This document shows, in pieces, positions 11,260 to 22,345 of a stretch of DNA of 64,000 nt. The position numbers were made by a program, and so were the translations under genes. Below the pieces are notes generated by a model. The model did not search any database and was not told where the DNA came from. It saw only the letters and a list, made by a program, of their open reading frames with translations. Origin of the DNA: Dryococelus australis (lineage: Eukaryota; Arthropoda; Insecta; Phasmatodea; Phasmatidae). How positions within the stretch are numbered: position 1 is the first letter of the stretch; each line of letters begins with the position of its first letter. The DNA is taken from positions 223,024,491 to 223,088,490 of the forward strand of contig CM056994.1 of NCBI GenBank assembly GCA_029891345.1, written 5' to 3'.

Positions 11260-12479
11260 TTACAGGTATTGTCGTAGAAAATTTGCTAAGCCGCTTCGTG
11301 ACAAATTATTCCGAGACAAATTTTTGGAGATGTTACATTACAAGTATGCTGCAAATTGTAACCCTAAGCCATAAAAAATGATAAAGACGTAAAACGCCTA
11401 TAAATAGTGAGTAACATACACAACATGATATTATTGTAACTGAAGATTAGTGCCCATATTTACCCTAAATATTTTTTAATCATTTTGATTTCGTTTCATT
11501 GGCCTATAAATAATATCATCAAAAGGGGATAAATATGATATAATCAGTGCATTTTACGTTATGTAGTTTAATAATATATAACTGATGTACATATATATCC
11601 ACATATAAATAACTTGGCAATATGTTTGATGGTGCTTGAGGCTACGGACAGAAGTCTACACACTTCAGTAACAAAACCTGTAGGATTCAAACTATGTTGA
11701 AGTTTCATGAAAATTGTTTACGTACTGTATTGATATTTTACTGGTATTGAGACTATACTTTCACGTCAATATTAATGTTACCTTTTGCATTTGACGGACG
11801 TTAGAACCACGGTGTTAAGAAAACCAGTTTCTTTCGTTCTTTAGGATAAAAACATTGAAAGTTTACATCAAAACTGAATATTTTATATTCAAGTATCGTT
11901 GAATTGTGGTTTTATTCTGAAAATGTCGTTTGTTACTTTCTCAAAGTTGATCAATTGCATGTAATTATATGGCAGTGGTCATCAGAAATTAAAACTAATG
12001 ATAACAGTTTTTTTTATGACGATAAAAGTATTTATAAGAACATAATTTTTTAATAAATTTTGTACTGTAAAGATTTTTTTTTTTAAATTTTAACCGTATC
12101 AAACGAAAGGAGTAATTTTTTTAAAGGTTTGTATTTTGTTTCTTTATCTCTGTTATGTTTGATTGTGGAAATATTTTATATGTTCTTACAGAAATTTTCT
12201 TGATCTGTTTGTGGTGCTACAGTAATTAGCTGAAATAAACCGTTTGATAAAGGGGTCAAATTTTTAAGCTGATATCCAAATATGTTCTTGTAAGAACGTG
12301 ATTAGAACTGAACATTCACAAGTCCGAGTACGTCGTTTGTGTAATAATAAATTTTTGCACATACTTGCCTTAAATGGGCTGACTAAAAATCTAAAACTAC
12401 AAAGTAACACGCGGTTAGAAAATTTCCAGCTAGTACTTAACGTAGGGGAGAGCGCGAGAAATGTTGACGGCGTTTAAAA
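11260..12479. other. AT-rich stretch, nothing recognised
   Basis: Very AT-rich, with no open frame above about 60 codons, no tRNA-like boxes and no match to the repeats defined here. Confidence 0.6.
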
Positions 12480-12617
12480 ATTGATGTGTTCATAGCTGAT
12501 GGGTATGAAGTAACGTGGAGTTGGAGTAGTGAATGAACGCATTGATGTGTTCAGAGTTGATGGGTATGAAGTAAATGAAGTAACGTGGAGTTGGAGTAGT
12601 GAATGAACGTATTGATG
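12480..12617. repeat. Two-copy tandem repeat, 61/70 bp
   Basis: The unit attgatgtgttcatagctga and what follows at 12480-12540 is repeated at 12541-12610 with a few substitutions and a roughly 10-bp internal duplication of the tgaagtaa motif. A third unit starts (attgatgg) and breaks off. Confidence 0.9.
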
Positions 12618-12619
12618 GA

Positions 12620-13829
12620 GAAACGGGTATACTCCGAAAAAACTCTCCGCCTGCCATATTTTTTCGCAAACTAAAATTTCTCATTAAGGTTAATGATCGA
12701 CGAAAATCGCATATTTATATAATTTTTGTTTCAGTTTGTTTTCAGGGGATTTTTTGAAATTTTTTGTTCGACAAGATGTAAATAACAATTTTGAACATCT
12801 TACTACATGGTTAAAAATTCCGTGCGTTCGATATTCTCGGAGCTTTGATTGAAGATAAGAAAAAAAAATCCTATTTCTTCCAACCGTGCTCCGACAATAA
12901 CGAAGGCAGTGAAAATCTAACAACGTAAAAAGGTGTTGAAAATTATTATTTACGTCTTGTCGAGCCAAAAATTTCAATAGACTCTTTGGAAAACGACTTA
13001 TATATCGAAAATACGGTAAATATATTGCTTTAATACACCATCCCTTTTAAGAAAGCTCTGTAACGCTGTACCTTGCATACTGTCACGCCAAAAATGTAAA
13101 AGTAAAAGTATTTTAAAAGTTATGACATAATAATAAAAATTAAATTAGGAAATCCCAAGTTTTCACTCAGGCAAGTTATACTCCTTTTATTTTTAGTATT
13201 CCCCTCTCCCAAAGTCTGCCTGCGTATAAGGGTACACAAACACACATGTGCGCGCTGGTAGTTTCACCATAATAATGCGTGGAGTTTGATCATTAACATA
13301 CCTTAGCCTTTGATCTTGATAATGAAATTGACACACCTGAGCGGAACTCGTTGCTCACACTTGCCTAGAAGCGTCGTCACCGCAAGCTTCCTCCTGTCGC
13401 ATCTTCACGGTTTAAGCAAAGTTCACGTCATTATGCATAAGACAACACGGAAACAGATGCATGTCTGTCTACGAGTGGCGTTCTCTAACACCTCTCTTTG
13501 CCATTGGTTTCGTGACGGCACGTTTGTAGGCTCTTCTCTGAAATACACAATCTGCTGGAAAAATTATATTTATCCTCCGTTCCAGAGTGCCTATCATTAC
13601 GGAAGTTAGTTTCGTGATTTATCAATTAACATTCGTATATGATTCATGATACAACTTCGTGTGAAAACTTTTAAAATTAATTTACCGTATTGAAGATAGT
13701 TTTCAGAAGGTAGATTTCACTGCTTTAGCACTTTTAAAAATATTGGCATGCCTTTATCTAAAGTAACTGAACACGTTGGAAAGCTGCTGTTGCTACGTAT
13801 GTTGTTAACGAATACGATTTAACATAATG
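12620..13829. other. No gene seen
   Basis: AT-rich DNA. The open frames at 12690-12977 (minus) and 13310-13609 (plus) show no recognised motif, signal peptide or splice context. Confidence 0.5.
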
Positions 13830-14401
13830 AACATATTTCTGTGGTAGCTGTCTTTATACTGTATAAAAGTGAACTCTACCGACATACTTCGGCATGCGAA
13901 TACTTACAATAATAGGTCGAAAATATGCACACGACCTAGCTTAAGTCTGTTCCGAATGGGTGTAACTGCTCTTAAAAGTGTAGTTGAAGTAGGTGTTTTT
14001 TAAAATATAGTAACACAGCAAGAATTAACGATAAAAGTCTGAGTTTCTGGATACTGCATTATTAAACCAACGACATAAAAAAAAAAAATGCCTCCAATAT
14101 CAACCTCCATCCATGAAAAGGAAGGTGTTGGCAGCACATTTGTGCAAACAAAATTGTTACTGTACCGCTTTGTTTGTTCTTTCCTGTGCATTTGTGATCA
14201 ACCGTGTATGGCAAAGAAAAATTTCGTATTGTGTTTTTAAGCTAAATGCCGCAGTTTTCGAGAAATTAATTCATGCCGAGGAGGGTGACGTGGGGTGGAG
14301 ATGGAACAATGGCAAAATAACATGGTGATAAAGTGGGTATGCGCCCAAAAATACCACTGGTCAATGGTAAGATCTGGAACGTTTCCCTGCTACAAATATT
14401 C

Positions 14402-14481
14402 TTGTCGACCCTGCGCCGGGTATCGAATCTGATTCACCGTGGTGGGAGGCGAGCAGTCAGACCACTGCGCCACCACGGGCA
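14402..14481 (-). repeat. tRNA-derived SINE head in the loop of the inverted repeat
   Basis: On the minus strand an A-box region (cgtggtggcgcagtggtctg) precedes a B box read from gattcgatacc. It resembles a tRNA head but with mismatched stems. It is probably a truncated SINE. Confidence 0.7.
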
Positions 14482-14681
14482 CTACTTGCATATCAGCGAT
14501 AGTTTGTTGGGTTAGGTATTGATAACACGTGACACACGACTTGTTCCAACTATGCTGTACATAGTGTCATTTAAAACAGCAGCGTCGTGCACTAAAAGCA
14601 AGTGTTGCATGTTCCCGACGTTGTGATTCATTGTTGGAATATTAAGAATTAATTTCTCGAAAACGGAGGCACTTAGCTTAA

Positions 14682-15207
14682 ACAGGGTGTCCACCCACAC
14701 GGAAAACATGGAAAACAGGGAAAAGTCAGGGAATTTCATGTGACAGGGAAACGTCAGGGAATTTTTACCTGGGCCAGGGAAAAGGTAAATAATTTGCTAG
14801 TCCGCAAGAGTTATTAGTTGTGGGAATACAGGGTCAGTTAATTATAAGTATATGGTACGTAAGATTCCAATTTTTAAGTTTGTGAACTGGCAATAATACG
14901 TTTTTTCCAAGGAACATAGGGCCTACATGTACAAAATAAATTATGTTTGTGTCTGTAATGACCACTCGTGTGAATTCAATAATATACATCACGAGAAATA
15001 TCGATGGGCTGAATAAAATGTTGGCACTGCTTGCTTGGTGTGCTGCAGCGAAATTTAATTTTACTTCACTGATTGCATATTTGTTCTTTCAGCGGTGGGA
15101 AAATATGGTATTGGTCCTGAAAATAGGTCAGAGAAAATGGCAAGATTCTGCCTGGAAAACGGGGAAATGTCAGGTAATACCAAAACGGAATTTCAGTGAA
15201 CATCATG
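14682..15207. mobile_element. TTAA-flanked insertion, piggyBac-like MITE candidate
   Basis: Removing this 526-bp block and one of its two TTAA copies (14678-14681 and 15208-15211) restores the pairing of the surrounding inverted-repeat arms. TTAA duplication is the hallmark of piggyBac transposition. The ends are weakly inverted (acagggtgtccac against catgatgttcac on the complement, offset by one). Its left part holds a repeated GGAAAA/CAGGGAAA motif. The open frame at 14943-15443 crosses its boundary, has no recognised domain, and is not called a gene. Confidence 0.55.
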
Positions 15208-15605
15208 TTAAAAATACAATACGAAATGCTTCTTCACCACGTCCGGTATATTACAAATCCACAGGAAACAACAGACAAAGTGGTAGTTACATTTTTATTT
15301 GCACAAATGTGGTACCAACCCCTCTCTTTTCTTTGATGGGGGTTGATATTAGAGCCCATATTTTTGTGTTTGCACTTCGTCGTTTAATAATCCAGTATCC
15401 AGAAACTCGGATATTTATTGTTAATTTTGGGCTATGTTACTAGCAAAAAATATCTGCTTCAACTACATTTTCAAGGGCAGTCACACACTTTCGGAATAGA
15501 CCTATAAGTGGTGTATATATTTTCAACCTGTTTTTTTAATGAGTCGCCGCCTGCCGAAGTTTGTCTGTAGAGTTCAGTTCCATCCTGTATAATAAAATGA
15601 AAAGT

Positions 15606-15972
15606 AACAGAATTGTTACCGAGGTGTATGCAATCGCTGCGTAGAAAAGAGAGACTCTCGCGTACGCTGGGTTTTCTGGAGCTTTGGTATTTTGGATTCG
15701 AGCAGAAATTCCCCCCCCCCCCCTCTTGTTTATAGCAGGATACGTGTATGGTAACAGTAGTTACACATCCTGTTTGTAAACACACTCCATTGTTTTCGTA
15801 GTATCTTAACATAAACTGTTTTGGACTGGTGCCTAATTTTATTTTTAAACCATGAACGAGCACATTTCATCGGTACAGGGAGAAAGGGGGGCAGGCCTCC
15901 CCCTCCCCCTTTTTTTCCATTCACCAATTTTGCATTAATTATTTTAGTTTAATTTTTGAATACTAAGCAATT
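15606..15972. other. No gene seen; C13 run at 15711-15723
   Basis: The overlapping minus frames 15471-15863 and 15730-15927 begin in or cross C-rich tracts and the inverted-repeat element, and have no recognised content. Confidence 0.4.
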
Positions 15973-15984
15973 CTCAAATTTACA

Positions 15985-16232
15985 GGGGCCACGGTGGCTG
16001 AGTGATTAGCACGCTCGCCCTCCACCAAGGCGAACCGGGTTCAATACCAGACCGGGTCACCGGACTTTCGCAAGTGGGAATCGTGCCGGACGATGTCGTT
16101 AGTCGGCGGGTTTTCTCGGGGATCTCCCGTTTCCCCCGTCCATTAATTCCGGTGCCGCTCCATATTCACTTCAATCACCCTTATCGGCTCTCACGACCAC
16201 GCTGTTAAGAGCTGTCCAAATCTCTTCACTCA
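15985..16232 (+). repeat. Full-length tRNA-derived SINE (type 1), reference copy
   Basis: It has an exact 12-bp target duplication, ctcaaatttaca, at 15973-15984 and 16233-16244. The head carries an A box (ggtggctgagtgattagcac) and a B box (gggttcaatacc). The body continues with conserved blocks around gcaagtgggaatcgtgccgg, gggttttctcggggatctcc and cggctctcacgacc. It ends ccaaatctcttcactca, a CACT-type tail rather than poly(A). At 248 bp it is the best-preserved of eight type-1 copies here. SINEs have no protein and depend on LINE machinery. The 16002-16208 open frame is incidental. Confidence 0.95.
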
Positions 16233-16244
16233 CTCAAATTTACA

Positions 16245-16880
16245 ATGTAAAATTTTCGTACACAACTTCAGTTAAAGACCAAAGTAGAGAGACCACACCT
16301 CATGAGTCGATATTTCACAACTATCGAAAATACACTACCAACCCAAAAAACGTAAAACGACAGAAACCAAACATTCTACAGACAACATGTATATTCTAAA
16401 ATTTAAACTTTTCTAGGACACATTTTTAATTTAAAAAATGTATATAAATAGGGGTTATTTCATTTTAATGTGGCGTTTCAAGTTGTTTCGCGATTTTGCG
16501 GTGATTCCGCTATTTCTCGCGTAGATATAATTTCTGTATTTTCCTATGAAATTCGCACCAATTTTGGCATCCCTAGTTGTCGGTGACTTTGTCAGCGTCG
16601 CGAGTATGGAAAATGAAGAAATGCGCAAAAATAATTGTCCCTAGTAGAAGGAAAACGGGCACTTTCTGGTAAGGGGATGGGGGATTGCAGCGTCGGCGCT
16701 GTTCATGCTCTGTCATTCCGGTTGTCCCGTGGCAGTTTTCCTTCAAAAGCTCTCTTTTTTACCTTGAGATTTCTCATTTTCTCCTCAAAGAAGCACCGGT
16801 ACCCTCAGTTGAAAAAAAAAACCCCGAAAGGCACTTTGAGATCCATCGGAAGGATTTGGGGGAATAGCTTTCGAGTGCAG
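16245..16880. other. No gene seen
   Basis: AT-rich DNA followed by a more GC-balanced part. The open frames at 16635-16943 and 16685-16867 overlap in different frames and show no family features. Confidence 0.4.
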
Positions 16881-16884
16881 AGCA

Positions 16885-17695
16885 GTGGCGGCCATATTGG
16901 TTTTATAGGCATAGGATATTCAAAATTGATACACACGGTCTAAGGTCTAGAGCCGAAGTCGACCGGCCGCCATGTTGCCACGATATCCAACCGCCATATT
17001 GGATCCAGGTAACCTTGCCCTTGAAAACCCCTAAAAATCGCAAAATTAATAAAAATCTATGAAGATTTTTTTTTAATTTCAAAGGGAATTTATTAAAATT
17101 ATATAAATAATGAATTAAAATTTTTTTTCAATTAAATTTTTTTATGTTTGGGCATAGAGTGGACTCGGGAAAGGAGCCGAGGCACCAACCGGTCGCCATG
17201 TTATTACATCACCCAACTGCCATGTTAGATTTCTGTAACCTTGGCCTGGTGACCTTAATCCTTGACCCGTTGACTTTGAACCCAAAAAATCGTCAAATAT
17301 CCCAAAAATTTCTATAAAAAATTAATTGCAATTATATAAAATTGTAAGAAATTAATAACGAATTAATAACAAACGTATTATTAGAAATTACTTAAAAAAA
17401 TTAGATTTCCGGAGGTCCTTCACATCATCATGTCCAGAAAATGTCTGATTCACCTCCAATCACTCATTGTATTAACATTCCCCTCCCCTGCCCCCTCCCC
17501 TGTCACCATTGCTCATTCTGTCGAATGCACTCCACCCGCCATGTTGTTATTTTGTTTGTCATTTGTTTACATTCTCAACACACAGGTGGCACTGATGACT
17601 CCAACCAACATGTTAGATCTGGGTGATCTTCACCTTGACCTCACATCTGTGACGACTCCATGCCCATAACCCTGGATAACCTTGAACGCAAAAAT
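16885..17695. repeat. Degenerate GCCATGTTGG tandem repeat
   Basis: Three diverged units each contain a GCCATGTTG-type motif, a second CCATATTGGAT or CATGTTAGAT motif 25-70 bases later, and then a run like ggtaaccttgcccttgaaaa. They lie near 16968-17040, 17192-17290 and 17536-17690, spaced about 220 and 345 bases and separated by AT-rich linkers. A further single motif lies at 16890. The repeats probably belong to an old satellite-like or transposon-internal repeat. Confidence 0.65.
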
Positions 17696-17789
17696 AAATT
17701 CTAAAAATGCTTATAAAGTCCAAAAACTTAAAAAAAAAAAAATGAAATTGAAATAATTAACTAAAGACTAGTCGTTTTCATCTATCTTC

Positions 17790-18190
17790 CATCAATCAGC
17801 AACGCACACACAGCAATCAGCACCACAACCAGCATTGCACGCACCGCAATTAGCCCTGCAATCCACCACGCCATCCGCTTCGCAATCTTATCCACAATCT
17901 GCTCTGCGATCAGCACCACAATCAACAATCCACATACAAAACCACAATCTGCACCAATCCTAACACTAATCCACACACTAATCAACACACCAATATGCAC
18001 CAATCAAGACACCAATCCACGGCAATCTTTCGCAATCCTCCTCCAAAACCCACATCAATCCACGCACTAATCAACACACCAGTATGCACCAGTCTTTCGC
18101 AATCCTCCTCCAAAACTCACATCAATCCACGACAATCCTTCGCAATCCTCCTCCACAATTTACAGCTACCCACGCCAATACTGCGATAAA
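17790..18190 (+). repeat. CA/C-rich minisatellite
   Basis: Imperfect tandem units are built on CACCAATC, GCAATCCTCCTCC and ACATCAATCCACG. The clearest pair begins with cacaccaatatgcacc (about 17987) and cacaccagtatgcacc (about 18076). The open frames on both strands (17782-18003, 17995-18189, 18084-18275) are translations of the repeat. Confidence 0.8.
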
Positions 18191-18696
18191 TCCTTCGGTT
18201 TTCCCCCACCCATATGTAAAGATATTACGTTCGTTCGCCAATTGTCTCCAAATTTGTACATGTAGACTGAATTAGTGTTTTGTGTGCAGTCAACTATTAA
18301 GGCATTTTATAATAAAGTAGTTATTATCATTCTATATGAAGATCTTTCCATTAATAGCAGAGTGCTCATAGAACCAATTAATTGGTGAATAAGAATGAAG
18401 GTTGAAACCTGAAGTTCAAAATACGAATTAATATCGATATTCGAACCACGAAACTTTTCCATGCCGGTGTTCTACTAAGCGAAAAATATGGACTGGCTTG
18501 CAAGACTAACTACTAAATCTCTGATTGTTGGTCATCGGCATGGAAAAACTAAAGTCGTTGGTCCTAACTTTTGCCCGAGTCTTTATTTTCAATCTTAAAG
18601 CATAATATAATAATAATAATTATGTGGGACTAACAACTGTATTTTTTGTAAATAACTGCTCGATAGTCACCAGTTGTTTTTCTTGTTTGTTTCCAG

Positions 18697-18776
18697 GTGA
18701 GTGATGATGGAGTGTGTCAAGATGCAATTATTGCACATGTAGCCGGGCAGTACGTGAATCTGCATTTCTCACATGG
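18697..18776 (+). CDS. Candidate internal coding exon, host gene unknown
   Basis: A strong 3' splice site (pyrimidine tract at 18676-18694 ending in ttccag) and a 5' splice site (catgg followed by gtaagaag) bound 80 bp. Only one of the three plus frames is open; the other two hit TGA within the first five bases. The open frame reads VSDDGVCQDAIIAHVAGQ and then YVNLHFSH, a composition typical of a folded protein and unlike the repeats around it. A branch-point-like actaac lies about 65 bases upstream (18629-18634). The frame closes at TAA just after the donor site, as expected for an intron. I do not recognise the protein, and no partner exon was identified in the window. The exon is too short to exclude chance. 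Confidence 0.4.
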
Positions 18777-18889
18777 GTAAGAAGTAAATGCTATTAAATA
18801 TTGCTTTAATTGTTTCAGTGTGTTACTGTGCACAAATTACAGCCACGCGAGGTGCGCACTGACATGAAATGACTGACAAGACAAATGTA

Positions 18890-19020
18890 TTACAATTTAC
18901 ACTCACACACGTCCACACAGCTCCACACCCACACACGTACAAACACGAACACATGCACAAACCTGCGTGCACACACACAGATATATGTGTGTATGTATGT
19001 GTGTATATATTTATATAAGC
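18890..19020. repeat. CA/TG-rich simple repeat
   Basis: Interrupted CACACA and TGTGTA tracts with tatata. They account for the Thr/His-rich open frame at 18885-19100. Confidence 0.85.
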
Positions 19021-19630
19021 TTTTTCAAAAATGTGAAAAACTGGAATCCGTTTTAGAACAATTTATTTTGGGCTCGTCTTTAGTCTGGCTGTGTCACTGA
19101 GTTTCGGGCCGTAAAGTGCTTCTGGAGGAAGTAAATCATTTTAACCTAATTTGGCACGAGTCCGATTCTGTACTGGAAGTCTGGCATTTTATGTTATAAT
19201 GCCTGTCCGTTACGCAATTTAACGTTAACATATTTCCCAGAAAGTTTTCGCATGAAGGGTATTCGTTGGCCGTGATAACGAAAGGCATTATGCTTGTTTG
19301 AGTCGTAGTTTAAATTCTAAATACACCTAGATTTAAAATAAGAGTACCATTCGCGTATTCAAGTGGCTTGAGGACTGATAATTCCATACAATTTTAACTT
19401 TTCTATGCCCAACTACGCGATCTACAACCCAAAACCTGTAGAATACAAATTATATAAAAAAAAAAAAAAATCCAGCATACGAGAAAAACGAAACAAAATA
19501 TATAAAATTTTCAGTAAAAGGAGACTTCTATTGAGTACAAGTTCTTGCGTGAGTACATCAGTTGAATTATAAATGGTTTGTTTGTCTTATTGTATCCGTA
19601 AGATCGTCTTTCAATACATAGCTGTGCGAA
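19021..19630. other. No gene seen
   Basis: AT-rich DNA, including an A14 run near 19457. No repeat or RNA gene was recognised before the LINE begins. Confidence 0.5.
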
Positions 19631-19633
19631 TTA

Positions 19634-20840
19634 GTGTTTCTTCTGTACATTAGCAGGAAATTTATAGGATTTTATTTTATTTTCTCCGTTCAAACTTAAT
19701 TTGTTTGCAGTAAACCATGCATTTAGCTCTGTAAATGTTGTGCCTGTTTTTTGTGTAAAATCATTTACTGAGTCTCCAGAGACTAAGATGCTAGTGTCAT
19801 ATGCAAATAAAATTGGAGTAGTTTCTGGGGTTAAGGCACATGGGAAGTCATTTATATAAACTAGGAAGAGTAGATGGTTTAATATTGATCCTTGTGGGAC
19901 CCTACGCTTGATTATTCCTGGTTCAGAGTAGAATAAAGTAGTTTTTACTTTGATCCGCACTTGTCTGTTTGAAAGGTATGCGCTTATTAGTTTATTGGGT
20001 GTACCTGAGACTCCATAAAGATTTAATTTTTCTATAAGTATGTTGTGATTACGCAGTCAAACACTTTAGTGAGATCGCAAAAGATTCCATTAGATGGCAT
20101 CTTTTTTTCGAGTGCGTTAAGAATGCAATTTGTTAGTTTGAAAATGGCATAATTTATTGAGGCATTTTTCCTAAAACCAAACTGAAAATTTGATAAAGTT
20201 TTGTGATTCTCAAAATGTTGCAACACTCTCCGGTAGATTTGTTTTTTAATTACTTTTGAAGAGGAGGTAAGAAGTGAGATAAGTCTATAATTGGTTACTT
20301 CTGTCTTGTAACCTTTCTTGAACAATGGTGTTACCATAGTCGATTTGAGGCTGCCTGGAAACAATCCTGTATCGAAGATGTCATTACAAATATGACTTAA
20401 TGGAACACTGAATTCAAAAGCGCTTTGCTTTAACAACCTACAGCTAATGCCATCATAGCCACTAGATAATTTTGGTTGCAAAGAGTTTATTGTTTTCTCC
20501 ACTTCTTTTGAAGTGGTGTTTCTAAAAGATATAGCAGGGTATTCTGTACCCTGAAGTATAGGAATATGGTTTATGTCTTGTTTAATACATTCGTTAATCA
20601 TTTTTTCTAAGACATTTAAGTAGTATGAATTACATGTATCTGAGACTAATTTAGGGTCTGAGGATATGCAGTTGTTTACTTTTAGTTTTACAACTGGACA
20701 TTGCTGTGTTGTTTTTCCTGTTGTTTTCTACAATATTCCAAATATTTTTTATTTTGTTTTGAGAGTTTTGAATGAGCGTACAGAAAAAATTCTTTTTTGC
20801 ACATTTTGTGGTCTAACTCAGATGCGAAAAAAAAAAAAAC
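19634..20840 (-). pseudogene. LINE reverse transcriptase fragment
   Basis: Reading right to left: a linker with FFLYAHSKLSKQNKKYLEYC (20690-20840), another frame with LVSDTCNSYYLNVLEKM, then an open frame at 20032-20601 with SSGYDGISCRLLK, VTPLFKKG, NYRLISLL, FQFGFRKNAS and GIFCDLTKVFDCV, the first half of an RT palm. After a short frame change it continues at 19960 with RVPQGSILNHLLFLVYINDF and LFAYDTSILVS. The motif FAYD corresponds to the catalytic FADD, so one catalytic Asp is replaced by Tyr. At least two frameshifts are present. Assignment to the jockey/CR1 branch of LINEs is by motif recognition; a search would refine the clade. Confidence 0.9.
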
Positions 20841-20880
20841 AATAAACAGGTGTTTCGAAATGCTCACGGCCGGCGTTGTA
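19634..20880 (-). mobile_element. Non-LTR retrotransposon (LINE), jockey/CR1-like, truncated
   Basis: The minus strand carries most of a reverse transcriptase domain. It lacks the endonuclease, the 5' region, the end of the RT thumb and any poly(A) tail at the low-coordinate end, so both ends are incomplete. No target-site duplication was found. Such an element would copy itself by target-primed reverse transcription, and this copy cannot. Confidence 0.9.
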
Positions 20881-20889
20881 GCTCCGTGC

Positions 20890-21460
20890 ATTTCATGGCG
20901 CCATTTAGATCATAAGATCATTTTATTCTAAGTGCAGCTATCCTGACTCTCGATATAAACGTTAACTTACCATTCGTTCTATTTATAGGACATTATAAAC
21001 TGCGATGTTACCAAATTCAGCCAGAAATTAATTTTTAGTACGGTGTGAAATATCTTCCTCGGTTTTATTGCTTTTTCGAAAACAGGAACTATATTTATCC
21101 CGGTAAAAACCTTTATCAATATTAACATATATACAGGTATTAATTGATTTGTAAACAAGATTTACTTGAAGATGAGTGTAAAATTCTAACGGATATTTAA
21201 CTTATTACATGTTTTAAACACCTACATACATTTAAAATGTAAGCTACATACACAGATGTGAAGTTCAAGATGTGTCACAGTGTAGTTTCCATAAGTTTTG
21301 TGTATTCTTTGTCATCAGAATGTGGTATTCCATGAGCCATCTCCACATGGACTCGAACGTACAATTGTTTCTAATTTCGAGAGGAGCTGGGGGCTGCCTG
21401 TGCCTAAAGGACGTGGTTCCCTATTTACCTACCGTGCGAGGGAATGCACTGCCCAGGGTG
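20890..21460. other. No gene seen
   Basis: AT-rich DNA. The short plus frame at 21272-21463 is unremarkable. Confidence 0.5.
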
Positions 21461-21515
21461 TAGAATATGGTTAGGGGGGACAGGGGGACATGTCCCCCCA
21501 ATATTTGACACACTC
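21460..21515. repeat. Palindromic GGGGGACATGTCCCCC site, possible transposon end
   Basis: A perfect GGGGGACATGTCCCCC palindrome (within 21479-21498) is followed by caatatttgacacactc. Such palindromes occur at the termini of some DNA transposons, but no matching opposite end was found in the window, so this could be one end of a truncated element. Confidence 0.3.
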
Positions 21516-22029
21516 TGACTGCTGTTGCGCTATTATATGCAGCATTAACTTCCTTTTATCACATATTTGGTAAACGATAAACGAATGTGAAAGACATAGC
21601 AGAAAGACTGATGGAGTTGTGTGTCCTTTCATACATTTGAATATCCAACAATTCAGTGTTTCGTTAAAGCTACATTTTTTTGTCAGAAGCTGTTTAAGAC
21701 GTGTCTGTGAAGATTTTTTTGTGCAAAGCTGCAGTTTTTATCACAGTAAGTAAACTTATATTTTGACCACTATGTATTCACTTTATTCCTCGCCACATTA
21801 CATAAAACAATGGTAACAGAAAATATTTTGTAATAAATATATGTGAGTATATAAGGACAATGTGATTGTTCACGTAAATTGTTTATCTAAAGAGTTGAGT
21901 ACCACCCAACTTTATGAACAAATCTGCATTCATGTAGCGCATGTCACCTGCCTAGGCCATAAGGTGGGTATAGTCTATTCGCGGTTTCTTCACACTTTTT
22001 GAATCCAATCTGCGAAACATTCCTCCATG

Positions 22030-22345
22030 TATGACGTGTTTGGTTGCTACCCAAATACCATGTCATGTATCACTAGCGTTTTAAACGTGTGTTAAAATTA
22101 ATATATTTTTTTTATTAAATCGAATATTTAAATATATTTTACCTAAAAATTAAAATATCTCGTTTATATTTAATATTAATTAAAATAGTGAGAAAATTGG
22201 TGTGTTGATGACGCCTAGTAAGAAATAGTTTTTATGCAAAATATTATTACACTGAGTGCGCACGAATGCGGTTCGCTGTCCTTTCGGTGTGATTTTCTAG
22301 ACTATTTTAATCTTTGTTTGCACGACGCGGAGGAATATCCTGGAA
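22030..22345 (+). repeat. Dispersed AT-rich repeat, copy 1
   Basis: Homologous in the same orientation to 43825-44130. Shared blocks include atgtatgac-tgtt near the start, a T-run followed by attaa-t-gaat, gcctagta-aaatagtt, and aatgcggt-c with tttggtgtaattttct. The repeat has no coding potential and its class is unknown. Confidence 0.65.

Larger units (their letters stand above)
13830..15605. mobile_element. Long inverted-repeat (foldback-type) element with nested insertions
   Basis: The left arm (about 13830-14278) is complementary to 14640-14681 plus 15208-15605 in the right arm. Matching blocks include gaactctac-gac and acttcggca near the outer ends, gtctgttccga, the cagtatccagaaactc segment (about 14050 against 15400), the catttgtgcaaa segment (14139 against 15300) and ttttcgagaaattaatt (14254-14270 against 14650-14666). 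The right arm is broken by a TTAA-flanked insert (14682-15207), and the loop contains a tRNA-like SINE (14402-14481). No transposase was seen. It is a non-autonomous element of unassigned superfamily, and the outer boundaries are uncertain by tens of bases. Confidence 0.75.

Noticed and set aside
14943-15443. 166-codon plus-strand open frame
   Set aside because: It crosses the right boundary of the TTAA-flanked insert into the inverted-repeat arm, so it is a composite of two mobile elements, with no recognised domain.
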